A stretch of 42,271 nt of DNA from an uncultured Pelagibacteraceae bacterium. Lineage in GTDB: Bacteria; Pseudomonadota; Alphaproteobacteria; Pelagibacterales; Pelagibacteraceae. Shown piece by piece: positions 34,836 through 42,271 of this stretch; within the stretch, counting starts at the first letter, position 1; each line of letters opens with the position of its first letter. A model generated the notes under the pieces. It did not search any database. It was not told the DNA's origin and worked only from the letters and a program-made list of their open reading frames with translations. Where the stretch lies: positions 1 to 42,271 of the forward strand of contig CACMYV010000008.1 in assembly GCA_902617975.1 (NCBI GenBank). Direction: 5' to 3'. Position numbers and translations under genes: made by a program.

Positions 34836-35126
34836 ATGCCAGCTGGGTATGTAATTGCACAATTAAGAGTAACTAATCCAGAAAATTATAAAGACTACAT
34901 TGAAAAAGTTAATCCAATTGTAAAAAAATTTGATGGAGAATTTTTAGTTAGAAATGGTGAGTATCAAATATTTGATGGTGAAACTAAATTTCCAAGAATA
35001 ATAGTTCTAAAATTTCCAAGTTATGAAAGGGCGCTAGAGTGGTATAATTCAGAAGAATATAAACCAATAAAACAAATAAGATTGGATAATGCTGAGGGGA
35101 CAAATATAATAATTAAGGGACTTTGA
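34836..35126 (+). CDS. DUF1330-family protein
   Basis: Protein of 96 residues with the ferredoxin-like dimeric alpha-beta barrel pattern of DUF1330: GYVIAQLRVTNPENYKDYIEKV at the start, GEFLVRNGEYQIFDGE in the middle, and PRIIVLKFPSYERALEWYNSEEY towards the end, complete over the domain's usual length. No biochemical role is established for the family. It is almost fused to the gamma carbonic anhydrase gene, so both are likely one transcript. The 3' end is 4 bases from a convergent gene. Confidence 0.9.
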   Translation: MPAGYVIAQLRVTNPENYKDYIEKVNPIVKKFDGEFLVRNGEYQIFDGETKFPRIIVLKFPSYERALEWYNSEEYKPIKQIRLDNAEGTNIIIKGL

Positions 35127-35130
35127 AAGA

Positions 35131-35526
35131 TTAATCTTTTAGCGACAAAATTTTAAAATTTATTTTCAACTCTGGAAATTTTTTATCTATAATTAATTTA
35201 ATTTTTTTAAAAGAATCCTTGTGAATTTTCTTTTCAATAGTTGAATTAAATTCTTTCTTTCCATTCACTATTTTAGCTGCACCACAATCTTCGTGATTAA
35301 TTACAATTAATTTATTAATATTATGTAACTTTATCGAAGTTGATAAATTGTCCAAAAAAGTTGATTGCCATTTTTTAAATTTTTTAGAAGTTACACCAAT
35401 GGCTGCTCCAGCAATAGTAAATGAGCTATATTTTCCAGTTAATTTCTTTTTTTTTAAGTAATTAAAAACTTTTGGCTGAAACCTTGGATCCATACATGAC
35501 AAAACCATAGCTTCATATTTTTTCAT
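35131..35526 (-). CDS. Short beta-carbonic-anhydrase-like protein
   Basis: Protein of 131 residues. The zinc-site pattern of beta carbonic anhydrases is present: C11-x-D13-x-R15 (SCMDPRF) and H78-x2-C81 (NHEDCGAA). It is much shorter than canonical members (about 200 residues), like other small members of the superfamily, so carbonic anhydrase activity is uncertain. I set the start at ATG 35526, which overlaps the stop of the upstream gene as TAATG; a longer frame to 35541 would extend into that gene. It is the last gene of a three-gene minus-strand run. Confidence 0.82.
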   Translation of the reverse strand: MKKYEAMVLSCMDPRFQPKVFNYLKKKKLTGKYSSFTIAGAAIGVTSKKFKKWQSTFLDNLSTSIKLHNINKLIVINHEDCGAAKIVNGKKEFNSTIEKKIHKDSFKKIKLIIDKKFPELKINFKILSLKD

Positions 35527-36131
35527 TATGGTACCAACCAAGTATCTTTACTATTATCAATTTCAAATCTAGCTCTTCGATGACCTTTTGCAGCTAAATA
35601 CAACCATTCTATAGATTTAATTTTACACTGAATAACAGTAAAGTTTTTATATCCTTCTTCGCTTTGTTCTTTTGTGTAATCAAAATTATCTAATTCAGGC
35701 TTTAAACCAGATGTTGGAATATCAGACTCTGTACCTGGTCCATTATCTACTAAGTAACATTTACGACTTATATGTTGAGTTTTTTCCCAAGATTGTTTTG
35801 TTATATCATTATTATGATTGATAATTGCTTCAACTTTTAATCTAACCTGTATTTTTTCGTCTTTATCATAAAATAACATTGATGAATTTGGATTTTTTTC
35901 TAAGATTTTTATTTTATCAGATCTAATATCACTATGGAATTGCACCAAATTATTTTGTTCATCTGTTTTTCTAAGAACAACAATTCTACTTTCAATATTG
36001 TCTTCACTTCCACATGAAAAAACAGGTATTCTAAAAGGAGACGATCTGTTAGTAACTGCATCAGTTAACATTAACCAAATTTTCTTTTTTATTTCGGAAA
36101 AATCCTCGTAGTAGGGAACAGTGGTAGACAC
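35526..36131 (-). CDS. FMN-binding pyridoxamine 5'-phosphate oxidase-like protein
   Basis: Protein of 201 residues of the Alr4036-type split-barrel group: RSSPFRIPVFSCGSED near 28-43, ESRIVVLRKTDEQNNLVQFHSDIRS near 46-70, SMLFYDKDEKIQVRLKV near 83-99 and the C-terminal WLYLAAKGHRRARFE. True PdxH would differ at its C-terminal substrate motif, so vitamin B6 synthesis is not assumed. The start is a GTG, two bases after the stop of the dehydrogenase gene; no closer ATG exists. The next gene overlaps by one base. Confidence 0.83.
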   Translation of the reverse strand: MSTTVPYYEDFSEIKKKIWLMLTDAVTNRSSPFRIPVFSCGSEDNIESRIVVLRKTDEQNNLVQFHSDIRSDKIKILEKNPNSSMLFYDKDEKIQVRLKVEAIINHNNDITKQSWEKTQHISRKCYLVDNGPGTESDIPTSGLKPELDNFDYTKEQSEEGYKNFTVIQCKIKSIEWLYLAAKGHRRARFEIDNSKDTWLVP

Positions 36132-36133
36132 AA

Positions 36134-37009
36134 TTATTTTTTCTTTTTTAATCTAGCTATTAAACTTGAGCTATCCCAACGGTTTCCACCCATTTTTTGA
36201 ACTTCAGCATAATAACCATCAACAATTTCAGTTACTGGAACAGGTGAACCATTTCTTTTTGCTTCTTCAATACAAATTTTTAAATCTTTTCTCATCCAAT
36301 CTACAGCAAATCCGTAATCAAATTTATCAGCTACCATAGTTTTATATCTATTTTCCATTTGCCAAGATTGAGCTGCACCTTTTGAAATAGTTTCCATAAC
36401 TTTATCCATATCTAATCCTGCATTAATTCCAAAATTTACTGCTTCAGATAAACCTTGTACTAAACCACCAATACACATTTGATTAACCATCTTAGTTAAT
36501 TGTCCACTTCCTGATGGTCCGATTAAAGTTACTTTTTTACTGTAACAATCAATTATTGGCTCTGCTTTTTTAAAATCATTTTCATCTCCACCAACCATGA
36601 CAGTTAATATCCCACCTTCAGCACCTGATTGTCCTCCAGATATAGGAGCATCTAAAAAACCAAATCCTTTATCTTTTGCAGCTTTATAAAGTTCTCTAGA
36701 AATTTCAGCAGACACTGTTGAATTATCTATATAGACGCATCCTTCTTTGGCATTATGAAATAATCCATGTTCTCCTAATGAAACTTGTTTTAAATCATCG
36801 TCATTCCCAACACAGGTAAAAATAAAATCAGCATCTTTCGCAGCTTCAGATGGTGTATCAGCCATATTACCTTTGTATTCACCAATCCATTTTTCTGCTT
36901 TTGATTTTGTTCTGTTAAAAACAGTTACATTATGTCCTGCTTTTGATATATATCCTGCCATTGGATAACCCATTACACCAAGACCTATGAAAGCAACTTT
37001 AGAAGTCAT
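36134..37009 (-). CDS. 3-hydroxyisobutyrate dehydrogenase-family oxidoreductase
   Basis: NAD(P)-dependent beta-hydroxyacid dehydrogenase of 291 residues. The dinucleotide motif FIGLGVMGYPMAGYI is at the N-terminus, the substrate loop DAPISGGQSGAEGG near 118-131, and the catalytic Lys in GSGQLTKMVNQMC near 167-179. Candidate substrates are 3-hydroxyisobutyrate, tartronate semialdehyde or related acids; the sequence does not separate them. The start ATG is 8 bases from the divergent MFS gene's start, which leaves no room for ordinary promoters between them. Confidence 0.9.
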   Translation of the reverse strand: MTSKVAFIGLGVMGYPMAGYISKAGHNVTVFNRTKSKAEKWIGEYKGNMADTPSEAAKDADFIFTCVGNDDDLKQVSLGEHGLFHNAKEGCVYIDNSTVSAEISRELYKAAKDKGFGFLDAPISGGQSGAEGGILTVMVGGDENDFKKAEPIIDCYSKKVTLIGPSGSGQLTKMVNQMCIGGLVQGLSEAVNFGINAGLDMDKVMETISKGAAQSWQMENRYKTMVADKFDYGFAVDWMRKDLKICIEEAKRNGSPVPVTEIVDGYYAEVQKMGGNRWDSSSLIARLKKKK

Positions 37010-37017
37010 ATTTTTTT

Positions 37018-38226
37018 ATGTTTAAAAATTTAAGTTTAAAAGTAATTGTATTTGGATTTATATTTACATTTTTTTCAAGCTTTGGACAGAGTTTTTTTCT
37101 TGGAATATTCAATACAAGTATAAGAGAGACACTATCGATAACTCATGGACAATTTGGCTCAATATATGCATCTGCAACATTGTGCAGTAGTTTATTACTT
37201 ATTTGGGTTGGAAAGAAAATTGATGATATAAATATTTTTCGATTTGCAATCTATGTAACATTACTTTTATCTTTTTCTTGTTTTTTCTTTTCAAAAATTT
37301 CATCAATAGTTTTTTTATTCATTGCAATTTTTTTAATGAGATTTTCAGGTCAAGGAATGATGTCTCATACTGCAACAACAACAGTTTCAAGATATTTTAC
37401 AAAATCTAGGGGTAGGGCATTAAGTATTTGCTGGTTTGGTTTATCTAGTGCTGAATTTATCTTACCTGTTTTAATGGTATTTTTGTTGTCATTAACAACT
37501 TGGCAAAATATTTGGACAGTAATTGCTTTATTAATTCTGATATTTTTACCGATTGCATCATTCTTTTTAGTTCGAACAGTTGAACTTGATACGAGAGAAA
37601 GCACTGAAGGTGAAGAATTTAAAGAGGAAAATATTAAGCAATGGAAAAGAATTGAAGTAATAAAAGACTATAAATTTTATATTGTAAGTATGAATATGCT
37701 TGCCATGCCTTGGATTGCAACTGGTGTATTTGTTTATCAGTCATTTATTACTGAGTCAAAAAACTGGGGACCATTTGTAATTGCTCAGTCTTTTATGTCA
37801 TATTCAGTATTTTCAGTAATTACACTTTTAATATCTGGTTTCTTAATTGATAAATTTACAAGTCGAAAACTTTTAATTTTTATGAATATTCCTTTATTTC
37901 TGTCGACTTTTGTAATTATTTATTTTGATGCACAATTTACTGCATTTATATTTCTAGGTTTAATTGGAATATCAAATGGTTTGGCAAACGTTTTGGGATC
38001 TTCTACTTGGGCTGAAGTTTATGGTGTAAAGCATATTGGATCTATTAAAGCTTTGACCACTGCACTTATGGTTTTTTCAACAGCTTTTGGAACAGCTCTT
38101 TTTGGAATTTTAATTGATATTGGATTTTCAATTGAGAATATTGCTATAATATCTGCTCTTTATATACTTATTTCTTTTATTCTTCTTTTTTTAGTGAGAA
38201 AAAAATTAAATCCAATTTTAGTATAA
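37018..38226 (+). CDS. Major facilitator superfamily transporter
   Basis: Protein of 402 residues with about 12 hydrophobic segments. The loop 2-3 region LIWVGKKIDDINIFRF (about 61-76) is the degenerate MFS signature, followed by RFSGQGMMSHTATTTVSRYFTKSRGRALS near 109-138, typical of monocarboxylate or oxalate/formate-type carriers. A long charged central loop (about 192-222) divides the halves. The substrate is unknown; the divergent hydroxyacid dehydrogenase hints at a small hydroxy acid. There is no ribosome-binding site in the 8-base spacer (only T residues), so the message may be leaderless or start inside the neighbouring gene. Confidence 0.88.
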   Translation: MFKNLSLKVIVFGFIFTFFSSFGQSFFLGIFNTSIRETLSITHGQFGSIYASATLCSSLLLIWVGKKIDDINIFRFAIYVTLLLSFSCFFFSKISSIVFLFIAIFLMRFSGQGMMSHTATTTVSRYFTKSRGRALSICWFGLSSAEFILPVLMVFLLSLTTWQNIWTVIALLILIFLPIASFFLVRTVELDTRESTEGEEFKEENIKQWKRIEVIKDYKFYIVSMNMLAMPWIATGVFVYQSFITESKNWGPFVIAQSFMSYSVFSVITLLISGFLIDKFTSRKLLIFMNIPLFLSTFVIIYFDAQFTAFIFLGLIGISNGLANVLGSSTWAEVYGVKHIGSIKALTTALMVFSTAFGTALFGILIDIGFSIENIAIISALYILISFILLFLVRKKLNPILV

Positions 38227-38268
38227 AAATACTTGATTTTGTTGATCTTGAAGTATATTTAATCGCCC

Positions 38269-38796
38269 ATGGCAAGAGTTACCGTTGAAGACTGCATAGA
38301 TAAAGTAGATAGCCCTTATGAATTAGTTTTGGTTGCTAAAGAAAGAGCTACTCAACTTAATTCAGGAATTGAACCTACATTAGATAGAGATAACGACAAG
38401 CACACAGTTATTGCATTAAGAGAAATAGCTGAAGAAACAATTAAAGTTCCAGATTTAACTGAGGCTGCAGTTTACAAACTAAGAAAACACGTAGAACAAA
38501 TTGATGATACCGCTGAGGAAGATGAAGATATTGGTGATGATTTTGAGAATTTGTACAAAGGTGAAATCTCAAAAAGTGGTGTACCAATTCTTCCTTCTAA
38601 AAGAGCTAGAAAGGTACCTGAAAAAATTCAAGTTTCAAAAGAAGATCTTGCTGAATTATCACCATCAGCTCAACCTGATGTTAATGTAGAAGCTCCAAGT
38701 GAGGCTGAAGAAAGTGATGACGTTTCACTAGATCAGGTTTCAGAAGCAGAAGAACAAGTTTCAGATAACGTAAGCGACGAAGAAAATAATTCTTAA
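38269..38796 (+). CDS. rpoZ: RNA polymerase omega subunit with extended acidic tail
   Basis: The first 85 residues are a typical omega subunit ([39 protein letters not shown]). The remaining 90 or so residues are low-complexity and acidic ([38 protein letters not shown]) with a short basic patch [11 protein letters not shown] near 105. At 175 residues it is about twice the length of E. coli omega (91). A candidate promoter TTGATT (38233-38238) with TATATT (38254-38259) lies upstream, but with a short 15-base spacer. The stop abuts the stop of the convergent CoA-transferase. Confidence 0.93.
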   Translation: MARVTVEDCIDKVDSPYELVLVAKERATQLNSGIEPTLDRDNDKHTVIALREIAEETIKVPDLTEAAVYKLRKHVEQIDDTAEEDEDIGDDFENLYKGEISKSGVPILPSKRARKVPEKIQVSKEDLAELSPSAQPDVNVEAPSEAEESDDVSLDQVSEAEEQVSDNVSDEENNS

Positions 38797-39939
38797 TTAA
38801 GAAAACTCTTTTAATATTTGTGCCCTGTGTTCATCAAGATCAGGAATGTCCCCTCTAGTACTTTTATCTTCGTATGAAGACATTTTTATAGGATTGCCTG
38901 CTAATCTAAAATCACCAACTACTTTATGATAAGCTTTAACAATCATGTTTCTTGCTTCGACTTGAGGATTTTCTACCGCTTCTTTAATATTAAATATCGG
39001 TCCACAAGGTATCTTTAATTTTTCCATTTCACTTACCCATTCAGAAGTATTTTTTGAAGAAAGTTTATCTTCAAAAATAGATTTTAGTTCATTCATATTT
39101 TCGCATCTTAGTGAATTGGTATTAAATCTTTTATCATTGACCATTTCAGGTATTCCTAATACTTCACAAAGTTTTTCATATAATTTATCGTTACCTGCAG
39201 CAATGATTATATAACTATCTTTTGTTTTAAATGCCTCAAATGGAGCGATTGAAGGATGTCTAGATCCCATCGGTTTAGGAATTTCATTTTTAGATAAATA
39301 TCTTGCAATTGCATTTTCTAAAATCGCAATCTGGCAGTCTAACATTGAAACATCTATAAACATTCCTTTACCTGTTTTTTGTCTATCATACAAAGCTGCA
39401 TTAATTCCGATTGCAGTAAAAAGGCCTGCTGTAATATCACCAATTGATGTTCCAACTCTTGTTGGTTCACTATTTGGATGACCTGTAACACTCATCAGTC
39501 CACCCATTCCCTGAACGACCATGTCATAAGCCGGTAATTCTTTTAAAGGTCCAGTCTGACCAAAACCAGATGCAGATGCATATATTAATTTTGGATTTTT
39601 TTTCCTTACATCTTTCCAACCATATCCCCATTTTTCTAAAGTACCTGGTTTAAAATTTTCTACTAAAATATCTGCCTTCGCTAAAATTTTATCAAAGATT
39701 TTTTTATCATCTTCATTTTTTAAATTTAGAGCAATACTTTCTTTTCCTCTATTAAGTGACATAAAATATGCTGAATAGTCTTTTACAAAAGGTCCAAACT
39801 TTCTTGAATCGTCACCAATTTCTGGTGCTTCTACTTTAATTACACGTGCACCGAGATCAGATAAAATCATTGTGCAATATGGACCTACTAAAACCCTAGT
39901 AAGATCAACAACTAATAAATTTTTTAAAGGACCATCCAT
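38797..39939 (-). CDS. CaiB/BaiF-type (class III) CoA-transferase, second copy
   Basis: Protein of 380 residues of the same family as the gene at 23296: LLVVDLTRVLVGPYCTMILSD at the start, VIKVEAPEIGDDSR, NRGKESIALNL, ASGFGQTGPLKELPAYDMVVQG, and catalytic Asp D168 in IGDITAG. The two are clearly diverged paralogues rather than a recent duplication. It is divergent from a TRAP transporter, 82 bases away, which suggests activation of the transported acid as a CoA thioester. The formyl-CoA transferase label often given to such genes is not supported by anything specific here. Confidence 0.92.
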   Translation of the reverse strand: MDGPLKNLLVVDLTRVLVGPYCTMILSDLGARVIKVEAPEIGDDSRKFGPFVKDYSAYFMSLNRGKESIALNLKNEDDKKIFDKILAKADILVENFKPGTLEKWGYGWKDVRKKNPKLIYASASGFGQTGPLKELPAYDMVVQGMGGLMSVTGHPNSEPTRVGTSIGDITAGLFTAIGINAALYDRQKTGKGMFIDVSMLDCQIAILENAIARYLSKNEIPKPMGSRHPSIAPFEAFKTKDSYIIIAAGNDKLYEKLCEVLGIPEMVNDKRFNTNSLRCENMNELKSIFEDKLSSKNTSEWVSEMEKLKIPCGPIFNIKEAVENPQVEARNMIVKAYHKVVGDFRLAGNPIKMSSYEDKSTRGDIPDLDEHRAQILKEFS

Positions 39940-39962
39940 AATAAGTACGTCATTTCCTTATA

Positions 39963-39991
39963 TTGACTCTTCTGCTCAAGTTCAATTTAAT
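39963..39991 (+). promoter_or_regulatory. Predicted promoter of the second TRAP operon
   Basis: -35 TTGACT (39963-39968), 17-base spacer, -10 TTTAAT (39986-39991); each box differs from consensus at one position. Predicted start is near 39998, with about 24 bases of leader containing AGGGG (40011-40015) before the ATG at 40022. The boxes and spacing are identical to those upstream of tctC. Confidence 0.6.
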
Positions 39992-40021
39992 ATCATCATT
40001 ATAAATAAAAAGGGGAAAACT

Positions 40022-41032
40022 ATGTTAAGAAAAATAACATTATATTTGTCTTCAATAATTATAGCTTTTTCAATAGTAGGATCTGCATACGCAGTTACAT
40101 TAAAAGCAAGTCACCAATGGCCAGGTACACCAAGAGCTGATGGCTCTTTTGACCCACGTCATGAAATGGTACAAATTATTGCTGATGAAGTAAAAAAAGC
40201 AAACGTTGATTTAGAAATTAGAATTTATCCAGCTAAGTCACTTTATAAGCCAAAAGAACAGTGGAAACCTATGACTACAGGTCAATTAGATATTTCTGCT
40301 TTCCCATTAGCTTATGCATCAAAATTCCATCCAGAGTTTGATGCTACATTAATGCCAGGAACTGTAAAAAATCATGAGCATGCATTGAGATTTAATAAAG
40401 GTCCAATGATGACTGAGATTAAAAAAATAATCAGTGATGCTGGTGTTGTAGTACTATCTGATGCATGGTTAGGTGGTGGTTTCGCATCAAAAACTAAATG
40501 TATCAAAAATCCAAGTGATGCTAAAGGACAAGTGATGAGAGCTGCAGGAAAAGCTTTCAACCAAATGTTAGAAGCTGCTGGTGCAGGTATTCAAAGTATG
40601 CCATCATCTGAAATTTATACTGGATTACAAACTGGTGTATTAACAGGTGCAAATACTAGTTCAGGAAGTTTTGTGAGTTACAAAATATATGAACAAGTAA
40701 AATGTGCAACTCCTCCAGGAAAATTTGGTTTATGGTTTATGTATGAGCCAATTTTAATGTCTAAGAAAAGCTACAATGCATTAAATTCAAGCCAGCAAGT
40801 GGCTTTAATGAAAGCAGGAAAAGTTGCTGAGAAATATATGACAGCTCAAGTAGAAAATTTAGATAAAAAGTTTGAGGAAGCATACAAAGCTGCAGGTGTT
40901 AAATTAGTGTATATGGATGCTGATGATCATGCTGCATGGGTTGATATTGCAATAAAATCATCCCACAAAGCTTTTGCTGAAAAAGTTCCAGGTGGCGATA
41001 AGCTAATGGAAATGGCTTTAGCAGTTAAATAA
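40022..41032 (+). CDS. dctP: TRAP transporter solute-binding protein (DctP family), second system
   Basis: Periplasmic protein of 336 residues: signal peptide RKITLYLSSIIIAFSIVGS, probable cleavage after AYA, then VTLKASHQWPGTPRADGS. Family-like segments are IRIYPAKSLYKPKEQW near 74-89, GQVMRAAGKAFNQML near 167 (with the ligand-site Arg) and SEIYTGLQTGVLTGANT near 197. It differs strongly from the first DctP in the window and probably binds another ligand. ATG 40022 is used because it begins the signal peptide and follows AGGGGAAAAC; an in-frame upstream ATG (39872) overlaps the divergent gene and the promoter. Confidence 0.92.
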   Translation: MLRKITLYLSSIIIAFSIVGSAYAVTLKASHQWPGTPRADGSFDPRHEMVQIIADEVKKANVDLEIRIYPAKSLYKPKEQWKPMTTGQLDISAFPLAYASKFHPEFDATLMPGTVKNHEHALRFNKGPMMTEIKKIISDAGVVVLSDAWLGGGFASKTKCIKNPSDAKGQVMRAAGKAFNQMLEAAGAGIQSMPSSEIYTGLQTGVLTGANTSSGSFVSYKIYEQVKCATPPGKFGLWFMYEPILMSKKSYNALNSSQQVALMKAGKVAEKYMTAQVENLDKKFEEAYKAAGVKLVYMDADDHAAWVDIAIKSSHKAFAEKVPGGDKLMEMALAVK

Positions 41033-41046
41033 AATAATATATAAAG

Positions 41047-41083
41047 AACCCCTATTTATTCTCTGTAAGTAGGGGTTTTTTTT
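41047..41083 (+). terminator. Terminator-like hairpin between dctP and dctQ (attenuator candidate)
   Basis: AACCCCTA (41047-41054) pairs with TAGGGGTT (41070-41077), loop of 15 bases, followed directly by T residues to 41083. The dctQ ATG begins at 41084. The AGGGG of the right arm (41071-41075) is also the only Shine-Dalgarno-like sequence before dctQ, so the stem could both end transcription and block translation. Confidence 0.82.
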
Positions 41084-41578
41084 ATGAAAGAAAAATACTT
41101 AAAATTCTGTGATTATGTTGCAAGAGCTTGTGGAGCTTTTGCTGTTCTAGCTTTACTATTATCAATTCTTGTAATTGTAGAATTAGTTTTTGAAAGATAC
41201 TTTTTTCAAAGAGCAATAACATGGCAAACTGAGCTAGTTACAATGCTTTTAGTTGCTTCAACATTTATTGGAAGTGCATATGTTTTAAGTGAGAAAGCTC
41301 ATGTGAGTATGGAGTGGATCTATGATTTCTTATCAAAAAAAAATATATTAAGACTTAAAATTTTTACTTCATTAGTCTGTTTATTATTCTTCCTAATTTT
41401 ATTCTATTTTGGTTTTTTAATGGTTGAGGAAGCGTTTACTAAAAATTACTCAACAGGAACGGTTTGGGATCCTCCATTGTGGGTACCATATTCTTCAATG
41501 ATGATAGGTGCTGCATTAATGATTTTACAATATATAGCAGAAATTATTAAGCTTACAGACGAAAAGGATACTAACTAA
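41084..41578 (+). CDS. dctQ: TRAP transporter small permease (DctQ family), second system
   Basis: Membrane protein of 164 residues with four helices (about 14-34, 50-68, 88-110 and 128-150). ERYFFQRAITWQTELVTMLLVASTFIGSAYVLSE-type sequence (positions 44-77; key residues the Trp and Glu of WQTE) fits DctQ. It is encoded immediately after a terminator-like hairpin that contains its likely ribosome-binding site, and overlaps dctM by one base (TAATG). Confidence 0.9.
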   Translation: MKEKYLKFCDYVARACGAFAVLALLLSILVIVELVFERYFFQRAITWQTELVTMLLVASTFIGSAYVLSEKAHVSMEWIYDFLSKKNILRLKIFTSLVCLLFFLILFYFGFLMVEEAFTKNYSTGTVWDPPLWVPYSSMMIGAALMILQYIAEIIKLTDEKDTN

Positions 41579-42271
41579 TGGATCCATTAATAATTGCAAT
41601 AATCGTTGCTGTTTTTACTTTAATAGTTTTGTTTTCAGGAATACCAATTGCTTTTGGTTTAAGCTTTGTATCAATAGCTCTTTTAGTTGCTTTTGAAGGT
41701 TTCCAAATGCTAGATGTTTTTGCTGAAACTTTCTATGCGGGATTAAATTCGTTTGTCTTACTTTCAATACCAATGTTTATATTAATGGGGATGGCAGTTG
41801 CAAATTCTCCAGCAGGAAAAGATTTATATACAGGATTGGATAGATGGCTATGGAGAGTACCTGGAGGTTTAGTTATTTCTAATATAGGAGCTTGTTCAAT
41901 TTTTGCTGCACTAAGTGGATCAAGTCCCGCAACCTGTGCTGCTATTGGTACCATGGGAATTCCTGAAATGAGAAAAAGAGGATATTCAGATCAAATTGCA
42001 ACAGGAACTATAGCAGCTGGTGGAACTTTAGGAGTATTAATTCCTCCAAGTATTGTTTTAATTGTTTATGGAATTGCAACCGGAACATCAATTGGAAGAT
42101 TATTTTTAAGCGGGTTGATACCTGGATTTATGCTTGCAGGTATGTTCGCTATCTGGGCACTGATACACAGTTACTTTATTGATAAAGACTCAGCTAAAGC
42201 TCTAAAGAATAGAACACCTCCAACTTTCAAAGAAAAAATTGAAGTTCTACCAAGGATACTTCCTTTCTTGG
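41578..42271 (+). CDS. dctM: TRAP transporter large permease (DctM family), 5' part
   Basis: The gene begins at ATG 41578, overlapping the dctQ stop, and runs off the right edge after about 231 codons. Family features seen are LVLFSGIPIAFGLSF near 16-30, FVLLSIPMFILMGMAVAN near 59-76, ACSIFAALSGSSPATCAAIGTM near 105-126 and AGGTLGVLIPPSIVLIVYG near 147-165. It is the first half of the translocation subunit; the rest is outside the window. Confidence 0.94.
   Translation, partial: MDPLIIAIIVAVFTLIVLFSGIPIAFGLSFVSIALLVAFEGFQMLDVFAETFYAGLNSFVLLSIPMFILMGMAVANSPAGKDLYTGLDRWLWRVPGGLVISNIGACSIFAALSGSSPATCAAIGTMGIPEMRKRGYSDQIATGTIAAGGTLGVLIPPSIVLIVYGIATGTSIGRLFLSGLIPGFMLAGMFAIWALIHSYFIDKDSAKALKNRTPPTFKEKIEVLPRILPFL

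Noticed and set aside
39872..40021. Longer start for the second DctP.
   Set aside because: It would overlap the divergent CoA-transferase gene and span the promoter. The signal peptide begins at 40022.

Overview
The window looks like a piece of a SAR11 (Pelagibacterales, Alphaproteobacteria) chromosome. The DNA is very A+T-rich, genes sit almost back to back (many 1-8 base overlaps, TAATG and ATGA junctions, divergent start codons as little as 8 bases apart), and the content is typical of that clade: aprM-aprB-aprA, sulfonate catabolism, several binding-protein-dependent tripartite transporters, photolyase and an alphaproteobacterial RNA polymerase omega subunit. No rRNA, tRNA, CRISPR array, prophage or insertion sequence was found. 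The taxonomic call comes from gene content and style, not from a marker gene.

Layout. (1) 1-344: tail of a HIT-family gene. (2) 451-11369: a sulfonate/sulfite module: adenylylsulfate reductase with its membrane protein (aprM, aprB, aprA), a small unplaced NTF2-like gene, a TauE/SafE exporter, sulfolactate sulfo-lyase (suyAB, minus strand), sulfoacetaldehyde acetyltransferase (xsc), then an FAD amine-oxidase-like gene, a 68-residue membrane peptide and an aminotransferase, closed by a strong terminator. (3) 11370-11671: the only long non-coding stretch, with several inverted repeats. (4) 11672-19609: a small basic protein, photolyase, an unusual 863-residue CNBD-acyltransferase-SGNH hydrolase fusion, and mostly unrecognised secreted or membrane proteins. 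(5) 19699-24489: a TRAP transporter followed by a crotonase-family enzyme and a CaiB/BaiF CoA-transferase. (6) 24486-26778: a circularly permuted ATP-grasp gene divergent from an Anbu-type proteasome-like peptidase. (7) 26775-34301: DUF6165, GT9, AbrB-like permease, a complete TctCBA transporter, a GT4 glycosyltransferase and a redoxin. (8) 34322-38796: gamma carbonic anhydrase, DUF1330, beta carbonic anhydrase-like, FMN-binding PNPOx-like, hydroxyisobutyrate dehydrogenase-like, MFS and rpoZ. (9) 38797-42271: a second CaiB/BaiF gene divergent from a second TRAP operon that runs off the window.

How the parts work together. The best supported pathway is sulfonate use: SuyAB (C3, sulfolactate to pyruvate plus sulfite) and Xsc (C2, sulfoacetaldehyde plus phosphate to acetyl phosphate plus sulfite) both release sulfite. 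AprBA running in the oxidative direction, coupled to AprM, can convert it to APS, and the TauE-type exporter offers an outlet. The TRAP/CoA-transferase pairs look like uptake-plus-activation units for organic acids of unknown identity.

The most interesting items are the three-domain fusion at 13583-16174; strong stem-loops between each of the three solute-binding-protein genes and its first membrane subunit, two of them terminator-like and overlapping the next gene's start signals; the minimal Anbu/ATP-grasp pair; and the structured non-coding region after the sulfonate operon.
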